From an uncultured Blautia sp. (GTDB taxonomy: Bacteria > Bacillota > Clostridia > Lachnospirales > Lachnospiraceae): a stretch of DNA of 64,000 nucleotides. Below are positions 26,918 through 35,709 of this stretch, piece after piece. Where the stretch lies: contig NZ_CAKRXI010000001.1 of NCBI RefSeq assembly GCF_934424005.1, positions 1 through 64,000 of the forward strand. The letters are read 5' to 3'. Made by a program: the position numbers and the translations under genes. Numbering within the stretch: the first letter of the stretch is position 1; each line of letters starts with the position of its first letter. Under the pieces are notes generated by a model. The model was not told the origin of the DNA. It was given only the letters and a program-made list of their open reading frames with translations, and searched no databases.

Positions 26918-28416
26918 AACATGTTAAAGAAATATCTTCCGTTAAAAATTCCATACAGACCCGTCTGAGTGGTGTCATGATTCTGGTGCTTGTGCTTATA
27001 CTTGGAATCAATATTTTTATTTTTAATCAGATCCATACGGCGGTAAAGAGAATCGATGCTGTTTTTTCCAGTAACACAGCTGTAAATGAACTGTCAGAAT
27101 CCCTGGAACAGGTGGAAAATACCGTGTTTGAGTATCTGAATACAAAGAGCACCCAGGCATTGGAGAATTATTACCGCTATGAACAGAATTATAAAAATCT
27201 GATAGAAGAACTGAATGATAAGAATCTGGATAATGAAGTGAAAATGCTGGAAAAAAATATCCGGAGAATGTCAGAAAGCTACCTGGATCTTACGAACGAA
27301 ACCGTTCAGGCAAAGCGAGGCAGAAACGTAGAAAAATACAAAACAGCCTATGAGTCTGAAAGCGAATTATATGAATATATTAATTCCTACATATACAGAC
27401 TGAATAATCTTCGGTTTAAGACGAACTCTGCCAATTACCAGCTGCTTCTTTCGGCTATGAATGTACTGTATAAGCTGTGCATTTTTGTTATGCTTGTGGT
27501 ATATGCACTTGGACTTGCCATGACAACCATTCTTGTGCGCAACATGATTCAGCCGCTGACTGATCTTTCCAATACGGCGCATGAGGTTGCAAAGGGTAAC
27601 TTAAATGTACCTCAGCTTCCGGTAGTTGTTGAAGATGAGGTTGGTGTTGTAACACGAAGCTTTAATCAGATGCTGGAAAGTATCCGGCAGAATATCGAGC
27701 AGCTTAAGGAAAGCATGGAACGTCAGGCACAGATGAAGGAACGGGAGCTTCTTATGGAAACCCATCTGAAGGAGGCTCAGCTGAAATACCTTCAGGCGCA
27801 GATCAATCCGCATTTTTTGTTTAACAGCCTGAATGCCGGTGCGCAGCTGGCAATGATGGGTGATGCGGATAATACAGGTATCTTTCTTGAAAAGATGGCA
27901 GATTTTTTCCGTTACAATGTACGTAAGATGGAAGAAGACGCCATGCTCTGGGAGGAGATTGAAGCAGTAGACAACTACATCTATATCCTGAATGTTCGTT
28001 TTGCAGGTGATATCACTTACATTAAAGATGTAGATGAGAATATTGAAAATATCCGTATCCCGAGTATGATCCTGCAGCCTCTGGTGGAAAATGCAGTACA
28101 GCATGGAATCCATGACTGTATGGAGACAGGATGGATCCGTATGGAAATTCATCTTAAAGATGACAGGTTGGATATTACAGTCAGTGATAATGGAGCAGGA
28201 ATGACAGCAGAAATGATCGATAAGGTTATGTCCGGTCATGCAGATCAAAATGAAGAAAACCGTTATTCTACGGGAATCGCAGTTCGTAACGTAATTGACA
28301 GATTGCAGCTGTATTATAAAGAAGAAAACACCTTTACGATTGAGAGTGATGGACCTGATACAGGAACCAGAGTTCATATTACACTTCCGGTGGATAAAGA
28401 GTATCTGAAACAGTAA
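26914..28416 (+). CDS. LytS/YesM-type sensor histidine kinase
   Basis: 500 residues. A first membrane segment at ~17-37, an extracellular helical sensor region, a second segment at ~185-210, then a HAMP linker (LVRNMIQPLTDLSNTAHEVAKGN). The His_kinase domain has the phospho-accepting His in LQAQINPHFLFNSLNAG near residue 299. The ATPase part has LVENAVQHGI and DNGAGM. It should phosphorylate the AraC-type regulator encoded next and take its signal from the anchored binding protein encoded just before it. Confidence 0.93.
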   Translation: MKHVKEISSVKNSIQTRLSGVMILVLVLILGINIFIFNQIHTAVKRIDAVFSSNTAVNELSESLEQVENTVFEYLNTKSTQALENYYRYEQNYKNLIEELNDKNLDNEVKMLEKNIRRMSESYLDLTNETVQAKRGRNVEKYKTAYESESELYEYINSYIYRLNNLRFKTNSANYQLLLSAMNVLYKLCIFVMLVVYALGLAMTTILVRNMIQPLTDLSNTAHEVAKGNLNVPQLPVVVEDEVGVVTRSFNQMLESIRQNIEQLKESMERQAQMKERELLMETHLKEAQLKYLQAQINPHFLFNSLNAGAQLAMMGDADNTGIFLEKMADFFRYNVRKMEEDAMLWEEIEAVDNYIYILNVRFAGDITYIKDVDENIENIRIPSMILQPLVENAVQHGIHDCMETGWIRMEIHLKDDRLDITVSDNGAGMTAEMIDKVMSGHADQNEENRYSTGIAVRNVIDRLQLYYKEENTFTIESDGPDTGTRVHITLPVDKEYLKQ

Positions 28417-28465
28417 AAATGTGTAAAAATATTTAAAAGTATTGCGGAACAAGGGGAGACAAAAT

Positions 28466-30061
28466 ATGTATAGGATTCTGGTTGCTGATGACGAGGGAAT
28501 CATGCTGGAAGCTTTTAAAAACATCATATCCGGTACGTTTGGAGATTCCTGCATAATAGAAACTGCTAAAACAGGAAGAGCCGTAACAGAGATCGCGGAG
28601 ACTTTTCACCCGGATATCGTGTTTATGGATATTCATATGCCTGGAATCAACGGAATACAGGCAATTCGTGAGATACGAAAGTTTAATACGACGGCGTTGT
28701 TTTATATTGTGTCAGCGTATGACAAATTTGATTACGCAAAGGAAGCCATTGATCTGGGCGTGGAAAAGTATCTGACAAAACCAATCTCAAAGGCAAAGAT
28801 CATTTCGGTTGTAGAAGAAGCAATTGCCAAGGTTAACAAAAAAAGAAATCAGAGGAGTAACCTTCTTAAGATCCAGGAAAAGCTGGAAACGGTCATTCCG
28901 GTAGTGGAGAGCAGCTTTGTCGGAAGTCTTCTTTTTCAGCAGGAGCTGCAGGCAGCAGATTACTATCAGAAGCTTTTGGATATTGAAGAAAACCAAGGAT
29001 TTGTTATGATCCTGCAGTTTGGACAGTCTTATGAAAATGGAAGATTGGTGAGCCCTGTAGGGATGAATGTAAAAGCACAGGATTTCTATTCAGAATTGAG
29101 GGATATTGTAAAATCAGCTTTTTCCTGTGCAGTTGGTTCAATTATGTCAAACAGGATTCCAATCGTAGTACCATGCAAGGTTTCAGATCATCCGTATGAG
29201 GATCGAATAGATATGGTTGAACAGGCAAGAGACCTGATCGGCAGACTGGAGGGCAGAATCGAAGCCAGATTTCGTATCGGACTTGGAAGAATCCGTGAGA
29301 TGCAGGATATGGAGCGTTCTTATCGTGAGGCGCTGCGAGCCCTGAACGGAAGCAAGAGTCGGGTGATACATATTGAAGATCTTTCTCAGAATGGTGTCTA
29401 TGATGAGGCTTTCCCGGTTGAAATGGAAAAAAATATCTTCCGTTATCTTGAAGAAGGGAAAGAAAAGGAATGCGTTCAGGAGATCAATGCGTTTTTTGAC
29501 TGGATGGTGGCACATTATGCAGAGGATATGAATAATATCAGACTCAAAGTACTGGAGTATATCATCTGGGGTGAAAAAAAGGCTTTTGAAGCCGGTGCAG
29601 TCAACTATGGATTCAGCTATCGCAGGGAATATCTTGATTCAGCAATGGCATGTGCCGGTTATGAAGAACTGAGAAAATGGTTTCTTGATAAGATGGTAAA
29701 TGTCTGCAGAATGATCCGCGACCAGAAGGAAGAGCAGTCAAATTCTGCGGCTAAAAAAGCGATGCTGTATATCCAGGAGAATTATAATAAAGACATCTCA
29801 TTGGATGATGTATCTGGCATTGTAAATATCAGTCCTTATTACTTTAGCAAGATTTTTAAAGAAGAGACCGGAGAAAATTTTATTGAATATCTGACGAAGG
29901 TGCGGATTGAAAAGGCTAAGGAATTTTTGGCTCAGCCGGATATCAGTATTAAAGAAGCCGGGATCCGGAGTGGTTATACAGATCCGAACTATTTCAGCAG
30001 GATCTTTAAGAAACAGACAGATATGACACCAAGTGAATACAAAACGAGGTATGGAAAATGA
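28466..30061 (+). CDS. YesN-type response regulator with AraC DNA-binding domain
   Basis: 531 residues. Receiver domain at 1-~120 with the acidic pair in LVADDEG, the phospho-accepting Asp in IVFMDIHMPG near residue 54, and Lys in YLTKPIS. A middle region of unknown fold follows. The C-terminal ~100 residues are two AraC-type helix-turn-helix motifs (ISLDDVSGIVNISPYYFSKI and SIKEAGIRSGYTDPNYFSRI). It likely activates the sugar importer promoter at 21682. ATG 28466 follows AAGGGGAGAC; the frame is open a little further up but begins with non-family residues. Its stop overlaps the next ATG. Confidence 0.94.
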   Translation: MYRILVADDEGIMLEAFKNIISGTFGDSCIIETAKTGRAVTEIAETFHPDIVFMDIHMPGINGIQAIREIRKFNTTALFYIVSAYDKFDYAKEAIDLGVEKYLTKPISKAKIISVVEEAIAKVNKKRNQRSNLLKIQEKLETVIPVVESSFVGSLLFQQELQAADYYQKLLDIEENQGFVMILQFGQSYENGRLVSPVGMNVKAQDFYSELRDIVKSAFSCAVGSIMSNRIPIVVPCKVSDHPYEDRIDMVEQARDLIGRLEGRIEARFRIGLGRIREMQDMERSYREALRALNGSKSRVIHIEDLSQNGVYDEAFPVEMEKNIFRYLEEGKEKECVQEINAFFDWMVAHYAEDMNNIRLKVLEYIIWGEKKAFEAGAVNYGFSYRREYLDSAMACAGYEELRKWFLDKMVNVCRMIRDQKEEQSNSAAKKAMLYIQENYNKDISLDDVSGIVNISPYYFSKIFKEETGENFIEYLTKVRIEKAKEFLAQPDISIKEAGIRSGYTDPNYFSRIFKKQTDMTPSEYKTRYGK

Positions 30062-31116
30062 AAAAAAAGGTAATCGCTTTTCTGGTGGTTGGCGTAATGC
30101 TCGTGTTTATGATGACCGGATGCAGCAGCAAGACTGATGAGACAGAAGCAACACAGGTATCTGAAGAAGATAAGCTGCAGATCGGCCTTAGCTTTGATTC
30201 ATTTGTAATTGAAAGATGGCTTCGTGACCGTGATATGTTTGTATCGACTGCCCAGAGCCTTGGGGCGGAAGTAAATGTACAGGTTGCCGGTGGCGTGATA
30301 GAGGAGCAGATCTCCCAGATTGAGTACTTTATAAAGAAAAAGATGGATGTGATCGTGATCATACCGATCGATGGCGATGCATTGTTCGATGTGGTAAAAG
30401 AAGCCAAAAGCCAGGGAATCTCTGTGATCTGCTACGATCGTATCATACCCAATGCAGATGCTGATCTTTATGTGACGATTAATAATGAGATGGTTGGAAC
30501 ATTGATGGGTGAGGCTCTGAAAAAAGCCTGCCCGGATGGCGGAAATATCTTTGCAATTTATGGATCACCGACAGATAAAAATGTTGAGGAAGTTGAGAAG
30601 GGATTTAAAGATGCATTGGCGGATAGTAAGCTGAATATCGTTTATTCCGGTTATTGTGATAACTGGCTTGCAGAACTGGCGGCAACTCATGTAAACAAGG
30701 GACTGGAAGTGACAGATGATATTGTTGGTGTGATGTGTGGAAATGATGACCTGGCAAGTCAGGCAGTAAAAGTATTGTCTGAGAACCGCCTTGCCGGACA
30801 GGTGGCTGTTGTTGCACAGGATGCAGATCTGGCCGCATGCCAGCGTATCGTAGAAGGAACCCAGACCATGACTGTATATAAACCGATCGAACAGGAAGCT
30901 GCCACAGCTGCCACACTGGCAGTTGCACTGGGAAAAGGGGAAGATATTTCATCCTCAGACTGCGATTATCCTGTGGTAGAGACCATAAATAACGGAAACA
31001 TCGATATTCCATATTATAAGATCACACCAGTGGCCGTGACAAAAGAGAATATGGATGAAGTGATCGTGGATGGAGGGTTCCATACACGGGAAGATGTGTA
31101 CCTGAATGTAAAGTAG
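30058..31116 (+). CDS. Second sugar-binding lipoprotein (XylF/RbsB type)
   Basis: 352 residues with lipobox FMMTGCSSK at ~residues 17-24. The binding domain resembles the 21772 protein: LQIGLSFDSFVIERWLRDRD, VIIPIDGDALFDVV, VICYDRIIPNADADLY, VVAQDADLAACQRI. It overlaps the regulator gene by four bases (ATGA), so it is made with the sensor operon, not with the importer. It may be an alternative binding protein for the permease or part of signal input; the sequence does not tell which. Confidence 0.9.
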   Translation: MKKKVIAFLVVGVMLVFMMTGCSSKTDETEATQVSEEDKLQIGLSFDSFVIERWLRDRDMFVSTAQSLGAEVNVQVAGGVIEEQISQIEYFIKKKMDVIVIIPIDGDALFDVVKEAKSQGISVICYDRIIPNADADLYVTINNEMVGTLMGEALKKACPDGGNIFAIYGSPTDKNVEEVEKGFKDALADSKLNIVYSGYCDNWLAELAATHVNKGLEVTDDIVGVMCGNDDLASQAVKVLSENRLAGQVAVVAQDADLAACQRIVEGTQTMTVYKPIEQEAATAATLAVALGKGEDISSSDCDYPVVETINNGNIDIPYYKITPVAVTKENMDEVIVDGGFHTREDVYLNVK

Positions 31117-31138
31117 AGATATGATAGCGTAGTCGGTT

Positions 31139-31351
31139 TATAAATTAAATATCCCTTCTGATGCTTACAAGCTGTTGTCAAAATCTTGAAGTACTAAGAG
31201 AAGAAAAGCTTACAAAAAACGCTTCCCCAAATGTCAAACTCGCTGACACTCAGACAGTGCCATTTGGGAAAGCAAAGTAATCTTTTATTCTCTAAGTGCT
31301 TCTAAAGATTTCTCCAAGGCTTGTATGATCAGAAGGGATATTTTTTTATAT
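31139..31351. repeat. Palindromic element A (~195-210 bp)
   Basis: The outer 15-base arms (31148-31162 and 31328-31342) are perfect inverse complements, and pairing continues imperfectly on both sides to about 31139 and 31351. Inside, CAAAATCTTGAAGTACTAAG on the left arm matches the right arm imperfectly, and the central stem CCCAAATG/CATTTGGG (31226-31233, 31261-31268) is perfect. The whole element can fold into one long hairpin. It is related to element B. It lies between convergent genes and contains no plausible reading frame. Confidence 0.85.
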
Positions 31352-31360
31352 CTGACATAC

Positions 31361-31500
31361 GTATCATGGGGAAGGGGAAGGAGTGAGCCCGAAGGGCGTT
31401 GGCAGGGGCTAACCGCCAGAGGCGGATAAAATCAGTAGCGAGCAGTGCGAGCGGTTTTTCCCAAGTGCTCCTTTCCTTCGTGTCTTATAATACCAAGAGC
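31361..31500. repeat. Palindromic element C, a different family
   Basis: GTAT at 31361 and ATAC near 31492 bound an imperfect inverted repeat: the GAAGGGGAAGGAG side (31371-31383) pairs with GCTCCTTTCCTTC (31467-31479). Inside are small G+C-rich stems (for example CCGCC/GGCGG near 31413-31425) and the words GCGAGC. It shares no clear sequence with A or B but sits exactly between them. Confidence 0.55.
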
Positions 31501-31504
31501 GTAT

Positions 31505-31715
31505 ATAAAAAACGTATCCTTTCTGATTCTACAGGTCTCGAGAAAATTCGTAGATATACTTTGGAAATAAAATTCTACTTTGTCCCTCAAAATGACACTG
31601 TTTGAGCTTTAGCGAGTTTGGCATTTTGAGGGACGATTTTTGTAGGATTTTCTTTTCTTAGTACTTCCAGATTTTGGAAACAGCCTGTATAAAACAGATA
31701 GGATACGTGATTTTA
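31505..31715. repeat. Palindromic element B, inverted relative of A
   Basis: Outer arms CGTATCCTTTCTG (31513-31525) and CAGATAGGATACG (31695-31707) pair at 12 of 13 positions, and a 13-base perfect central stem joins 31582-31594 with 31622-31634. Core length from arm to arm is 195 bases, the same as A. On the minus strand it reads CAAAATCTGGAAGTACTAAG, almost the left arm of A, and both share the loop words CAAACTCGCT. So A and B are diverged copies in opposite orientation. Confidence 0.85.
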
Positions 31716-31731
31716 CATCTCAGCGCTGGTA

Positions 31732-32781
31732 TTATTCTTTATCCATATATGTTTCATAAATTTCCGGCTTGATTACTTTCTTGATGGATTCGTATACTCC
31801 TTTGGACGCCTCGCGGATTTCTTCGCGTGTTTCATCGGACAGGGTAATGATCTGTGTGCCGCTTGCTTCGATGGTTGCGATTTTATCTGCAATACGTGCA
31901 TCGGACTGTTCTCTTGCGTATTCTGTCGCAAGCTTTGCAGCCTCAGTCATGATATCCTGTTCATTTTCCGGAAGATCCTTAAAGAAATCATCGTTGACGA
32001 TCAGAGAAATTAGATGCGGCAGATGATTAGTTTCGACCACATAATCCTGCTGTTCATACAGATTGTTGGAAACGATAACTTCATATGGATTTTCCTGTGC
32101 ATCGATCGTATGCTGCTGAAGACCAATGTAAACCTCACTGAAACTCATTGGAGTCGGATTTGCACCGAGTGCTTTCCAGAAAGCCAGATGATAACTGTTT
32201 TCCATAGTACGGATCTTCTGACCTTTGAAATCAGCAAAACTGTTGACTGGTTTGTTTGTGCTCATGACACGGAAACCCTGGTCTGCCATACCGAGAAGAT
32301 GATAGCCGCCATCGGTGTAAACATCACTGATCAGGCTGTAGAATTTCGGGTCATCGATCTTTTTACGGCAGTCGTCAAGAGAATCAAAGACACACGGAAG
32401 ATCAAAGACTGCCAGATCACTCATGAAGGAAACCTGAGGTGCAGTATTCTGTACGACAAACGGGATATCTCCATCTGAGCAGGTTTCAAGCAGGTCGCGG
32501 TCACCACCGAGTGTGGAGTTCGCGTATACCTGGATTTTCATTTTGCCGTTACTTAATGATGCAACTTCTTCAGCAAACTTTTCAGCAAAGATCTGAGTTA
32601 CCGTGTCCTCCGGGCTGGCAGTTGCCAGTGGCCAGGAATAACGCTGTACTTCATCTTCAGAAGAAGTACCACATCCTGTAAGGGCAATGCTCAAAGCACC
32701 AGCCACGGTCAGTACCGGGATCATATGGAGGATGTGACGTTTTTTCTTATCTGATGTATCGCATGTAGTAAATTTTTTCAT
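31732..32781 (-). CDS. dctP: TRAP transporter substrate-binding lipoprotein (DctP)
   Basis: 349 residues. A lipobox IALTGCGTSS follows a hydrophobic stretch near residues 20-36. The DctP fold shows KFAEEVASLSNGKMKIQVYANSTLGGDRDL, FADFKGQKIRTMEN with the conserved Arg that binds a carboxylate, and LQQHTIDAQENPYEVI. It captures an organic acid for the DctQM membrane pair encoded upstream in the same operon. ATG 32781 has AGGAGGAG at the right distance; the frame is open to 32805 but begins with an Arg-rich piece overlapping that ribosome site. A quinate/shikimate-type ligand is suggested only by the neighbours. Confidence 0.9.
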   Translation of the reverse strand: MKKFTTCDTSDKKKRHILHMIPVLTVAGALSIALTGCGTSSEDEVQRYSWPLATASPEDTVTQIFAEKFAEEVASLSNGKMKIQVYANSTLGGDRDLLETCSDGDIPFVVQNTAPQVSFMSDLAVFDLPCVFDSLDDCRKKIDDPKFYSLISDVYTDGGYHLLGMADQGFRVMSTNKPVNSFADFKGQKIRTMENSYHLAFWKALGANPTPMSFSEVYIGLQQHTIDAQENPYEVIVSNNLYEQQDYVVETNHLPHLISLIVNDDFFKDLPENEQDIMTEAAKLATEYAREQSDARIADKIATIEASGTQIITLSDETREEIREASKGVYESIKKVIKPEIYETYMDKE

Positions 32782-32791
32782 GTCTCTCCTC

Positions 32792-34081
32792 CTATAAAAT
32801 ACCAATTGAGATCGCCGGGATAAAGGTGATCAGAAGCAGTGCCACCAGGAAAAATGCAATCATTGGCATGGCTTTTTTTGCAATCTGCATAACCGGGACA
32901 TCGGTCAGGGAACTTGCAACGAACAGGTTGACTCCGATTGGTGGAGTTACAAATCCAATCGCAAGGTTTACGACCATGATGACACCAAACTGGATCGGAT
33001 CCATGCCAATTGCCTGTACGATCGGAAGCAGGATCGGTGTCAGGATCAGGATTGCCGGTGTGGTATCCATGACCATTCCTACGATCAGCAGGAAGAGATT
33101 AATGATCAGCAGGATTGCAACCGGGCTGTGGAAGTTGTTCAGTATAAATTCGCTGACGGTCTGCGGTACCTGCATCAGAGTCAGTACTCTGGAGAAGGCA
33201 GTAGAGGCTGCCAGGATGAACAGGATCGGTGTAAAAGTACGGATCGCTTCTACAAGAATCGGCCAGATATCACGGATTTTAATGCTCTTGTATACGAACA
33301 GACTGATGATCAGGGCATAAAATACGGAGATAACAGCAGCTTCTGTCGGGGAAGCAACACCGGTGTAGATACATCCGAGGATGATAACCGGGCTTAACAG
33401 AGCGAAGAAGCTCTCTTTCAGCACTTTCAGAAGTCCTTTGTCGTGAAGCATCTGTACTTCTTTGTGGATCTTTTCTTTGTCTTCACCATAGCGTTTGCAG
33501 TGGTAAATCGCATAGAGCATGAGCAGGGCTCCGATCATGAGTCCTGGAATAATACCGGCAAGGAACAGAGCACTGACAGATGCACCGGATGCCATGCCAT
33601 ACATGATGAATGGAATACTAGGCGGAATGATAACACCGAGTCCACCAGCCACTGCAACGATCGCGGTAGAAAATGTCAGATCATAACCAAGATTGGACAG
33701 GATTGGAATCGTCATACTTCCAACTGCAGCAACCGTTGCCGGAGCAGAGCCGGAGATTGCACCGTAAAAAAGGCAGGTGACGATTACGGCACATGGCATA
33801 CCAGCAGTGAATTTGCCAAGAAAATAGGCAAAAACATCAAACAGCTTTTTGGAAATACCGCCCTTGGCCATGATGATACCGGAAAGGACAAACATTGGAA
33901 CTGCAAGGAGCGGGAAGGAGTCCAGACCGCCAAACATGGCACGGATCAGATATTTGGCACCAACAGTAAAGGAAGGATCAAACACAGACGGAAGAACAGA
34001 TGTGATTCCAAGGGTGATGGATACCGGAACTGCGATGACCAGTAAGGCAACAAAGATAATAAATAAAACTACAACTGGCAT
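32792..34081 (-). CDS. dctM: TRAP transporter large permease (DctM)
   Basis: 429 residues with about twelve membrane segments, including GISKKLFDVFAYFLGKFTAGM, GAISGSAPATVAAVGSM and PSIPFIMYG, all usual in DctM proteins. It couples uptake of an acidic solute to an ion gradient. Its ATG directly follows the dctQ stop, and its ribosome site (GAGGAGGAA) lies within the end of dctQ. Confidence 0.93.
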   Translation of the reverse strand: MPVVVLFIIFVALLVIAVPVSITLGITSVLPSVFDPSFTVGAKYLIRAMFGGLDSFPLLAVPMFVLSGIIMAKGGISKKLFDVFAYFLGKFTAGMPCAVIVTCLFYGAISGSAPATVAAVGSMTIPILSNLGYDLTFSTAIVAVAGGLGVIIPPSIPFIMYGMASGASVSALFLAGIIPGLMIGALLMLYAIYHCKRYGEDKEKIHKEVQMLHDKGLLKVLKESFFALLSPVIILGCIYTGVASPTEAAVISVFYALIISLFVYKSIKIRDIWPILVEAIRTFTPILFILAASTAFSRVLTLMQVPQTVSEFILNNFHSPVAILLIINLFLLIVGMVMDTTPAILILTPILLPIVQAIGMDPIQFGVIMVVNLAIGFVTPPIGVNLFVASSLTDVPVMQIAKKAMPMIAFFLVALLLITFIPAISIGIL

Positions 34082-34708
34082 TTAGTGTTCCTCCTCATTT
34101 GAATTTTTGATCGTGTTGATGCGGTTATCGATTCCTGACTCCAGAGCAGATTCGTTATGGGATTCTGCGTTTGCCTGGATAAAGGATTCCGGAGTATTGC
34201 GTTCCGGATGTGCCGGGTCAAATACATTTTCACCTCTTGCAACGCGGAACTCAATGATCCAGCGCTGCAGGACGCGGAATGCGACCAGCACAAAAGAAAC
34301 CAGAGGTGCGGCCTGTACATAGTACATCGGAATGCCGCATGCCGGTGAAAGCTGTCCGCTGTGAACAGAAGACATCATATAAGAATAAGCAAACGGAATC
34401 ATGTAAATAAAAAAGATCAGCTCGAAGGTGTGATTCACTACTTTGAAGATTGCTTTTCCGCGGCGTGGAAAAATTGCGACAAATTGCTCGATCTTAATAG
34501 AAAGGCATTTTTTGCTGCAGTAGCTTACACTCAAGAATCCACACCAGATGAAGAGATATCTGGTAAGTTCTTCGGACCAGGACAGGGACATTTCAAGAAC
34601 ATATCTGCAGAATACCTGAATCCCCATGATCAGTGTCATGGCAATCAGGAAGATGACCAGGATAAATTCTTCGAGATTCTCGTCCAGCCAGTGAAGTATT
34701 TTTTTCAT
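34082..34708 (-). CDS. dctQ: TRAP transporter small permease (DctQ)
   Basis: 208 residues, four membrane segments in the first ~165 residues, with the DctQ pattern IQVFCRYVLEMSLSWSEELTRYLFIW. The C-terminal ~45 residues are a hydrophilic extension (from EFRVARGENVFDP) longer than in many DctQ proteins. It is the first gene of the dctQMP operon, with AAGGGAGG before its ATG. A terminator separates it from aroD upstream. Confidence 0.9.
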   Translation of the reverse strand: MKKILHWLDENLEEFILVIFLIAMTLIMGIQVFCRYVLEMSLSWSEELTRYLFIWCGFLSVSYCSKKCLSIKIEQFVAIFPRRGKAIFKVVNHTFELIFFIYMIPFAYSYMMSSVHSGQLSPACGIPMYYVQAAPLVSFVLVAFRVLQRWIIEFRVARGENVFDPAHPERNTPESFIQANAESHNESALESGIDNRINTIKNSNEEEH

Positions 34709-34776
34709 GAAGGACCTCCCTTAAAATAAGTATAGATGGTAATGTAACTGTAACAGTTCAACGCTTTGCAGTTGTA

Positions 34777-34819
34777 AAAACACCGATATTTCTATTTTAA
34801 ATAAAAATACCGGTGTTTT
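34777..34819 (-). terminator. Terminator between aroD and dctQMP
   Basis: AAAACACCG (34777-34785) pairs with CGGTGTTTT (34811-34819), with further A/T pairs inside. T-runs lie on both sides, so it can work on either strand; it ends aroD transcription on the minus strand. Confidence 0.75.
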
Positions 34820-34841
34820 CAAGAAGTAAATATATTATATG

Positions 34842-35603
34842 TTACATTGCATTGTGAAGAAGTCCAAGGACTGTATTCAGATCATTTACTCCCATCTGTC
34901 CCGGTGCAGATGCTTTCTTAGCGGCACCGAATGTCATGGAAGAACCAAATACTTCACCGCAGAGACGACTGATTACGCCAGTACCTGCCATAGACATGGT
35001 AATGATCGGTCTGTCAGCATAATTTGTTGCCATTTCCTCTGTTGCAGCCAGAAGAGTCAGGACATCCTTTTTGTTCTGTGGCATAACTGCAATCTTTGGA
35101 ATATCTGCATTCATGTCCTGCATCTTACGGAGGCGATAGATGATGTCTGCTTTAGCAGGAGTTTTGAAGAAGTCATGGTTGGAAGCGATAACCTTAACAC
35201 CTGCTGCATGAGCTCCGTCGATGATCTTTTTAACGATCTCATCACCTGTGAAGATCTCTACGTCAACCAGATCTACATATCCGGTCTGAGCTGCTTTGAT
35301 GTTGAGTTCTGCATAAGCATCCGGCTCGATCGCTTTCTCGCCGCCTTCTTTAGAAGTACGGAATGTCATAAGAAGAGGGATGTTTCCAAGAGCTTCACGA
35401 AGGTCTTGGAGTACGTCTTCAACTTTGGCAAAATCAAAAACACCTTCAAACCAGTCTACACGCCATTCAACAACATCAACCGGGATAGAATCAAAAGTTT
35501 TTGCTTCTTCAATGATGTCTTCTTTTGTAATACCAACGATCGGAACGATGATTTTCGGTGTACCTGCACCGATTTCGATATCACGGATTTTAACTGTATT
35601 CAT
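34842..35603 (-). CDS. aroD: Type I 3-dehydroquinate dehydratase
   Basis: 253 residues. Interconverts 3-dehydroquinate and 3-dehydroshikimate through a lysine Schiff base. Visible are VEWRVDWFEGV (substrate Glu and Arg), MTFRTSKEGGE, the catalytic His in KVIASNHDFFKTP, the Schiff-base Lys in DIPKIAVMPQNK, and SMAGTGVISRL. Type I enzymes serve biosynthesis in some bacteria but are the common form in quinate breakdown; here it lies among transporters and YdiB-like dehydrogenases, not with other biosynthetic aro genes. I start at ATG 35603 (GAAAGGAAACT upstream); the 44 extra N-terminal codons of the open frame are Cys/His-rich and non-family. Confidence 0.93.
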   Translation of the reverse strand: MNTVKIRDIEIGAGTPKIIVPIVGITKEDIIEEAKTFDSIPVDVVEWRVDWFEGVFDFAKVEDVLQDLREALGNIPLLMTFRTSKEGGEKAIEPDAYAELNIKAAQTGYVDLVDVEIFTGDEIVKKIIDGAHAAGVKVIASNHDFFKTPAKADIIYRLRKMQDMNADIPKIAVMPQNKKDVLTLLAATEEMATNYADRPIITMSMAGTGVISRLCGEVFGSSMTFGAAKKASAPGQMGVNDLNTVLGLLHNAM

Positions 35604-35709
35604 GATGAGTTTCCTTTCTATTATATAATGATTACGGTGGGTTCCAAGTCCAGATGCCTTATCGTGCAGGCACGAACAGATATTGGACTTTTCACCCTTG
35701 GTTTTCATT

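Noticed and set aside
31399-31605. 68-codon plus-strand open frame between the convergent operons
   Set aside because: It spans palindromic elements C and B, has no ribosome site, and its composition follows the repeats.
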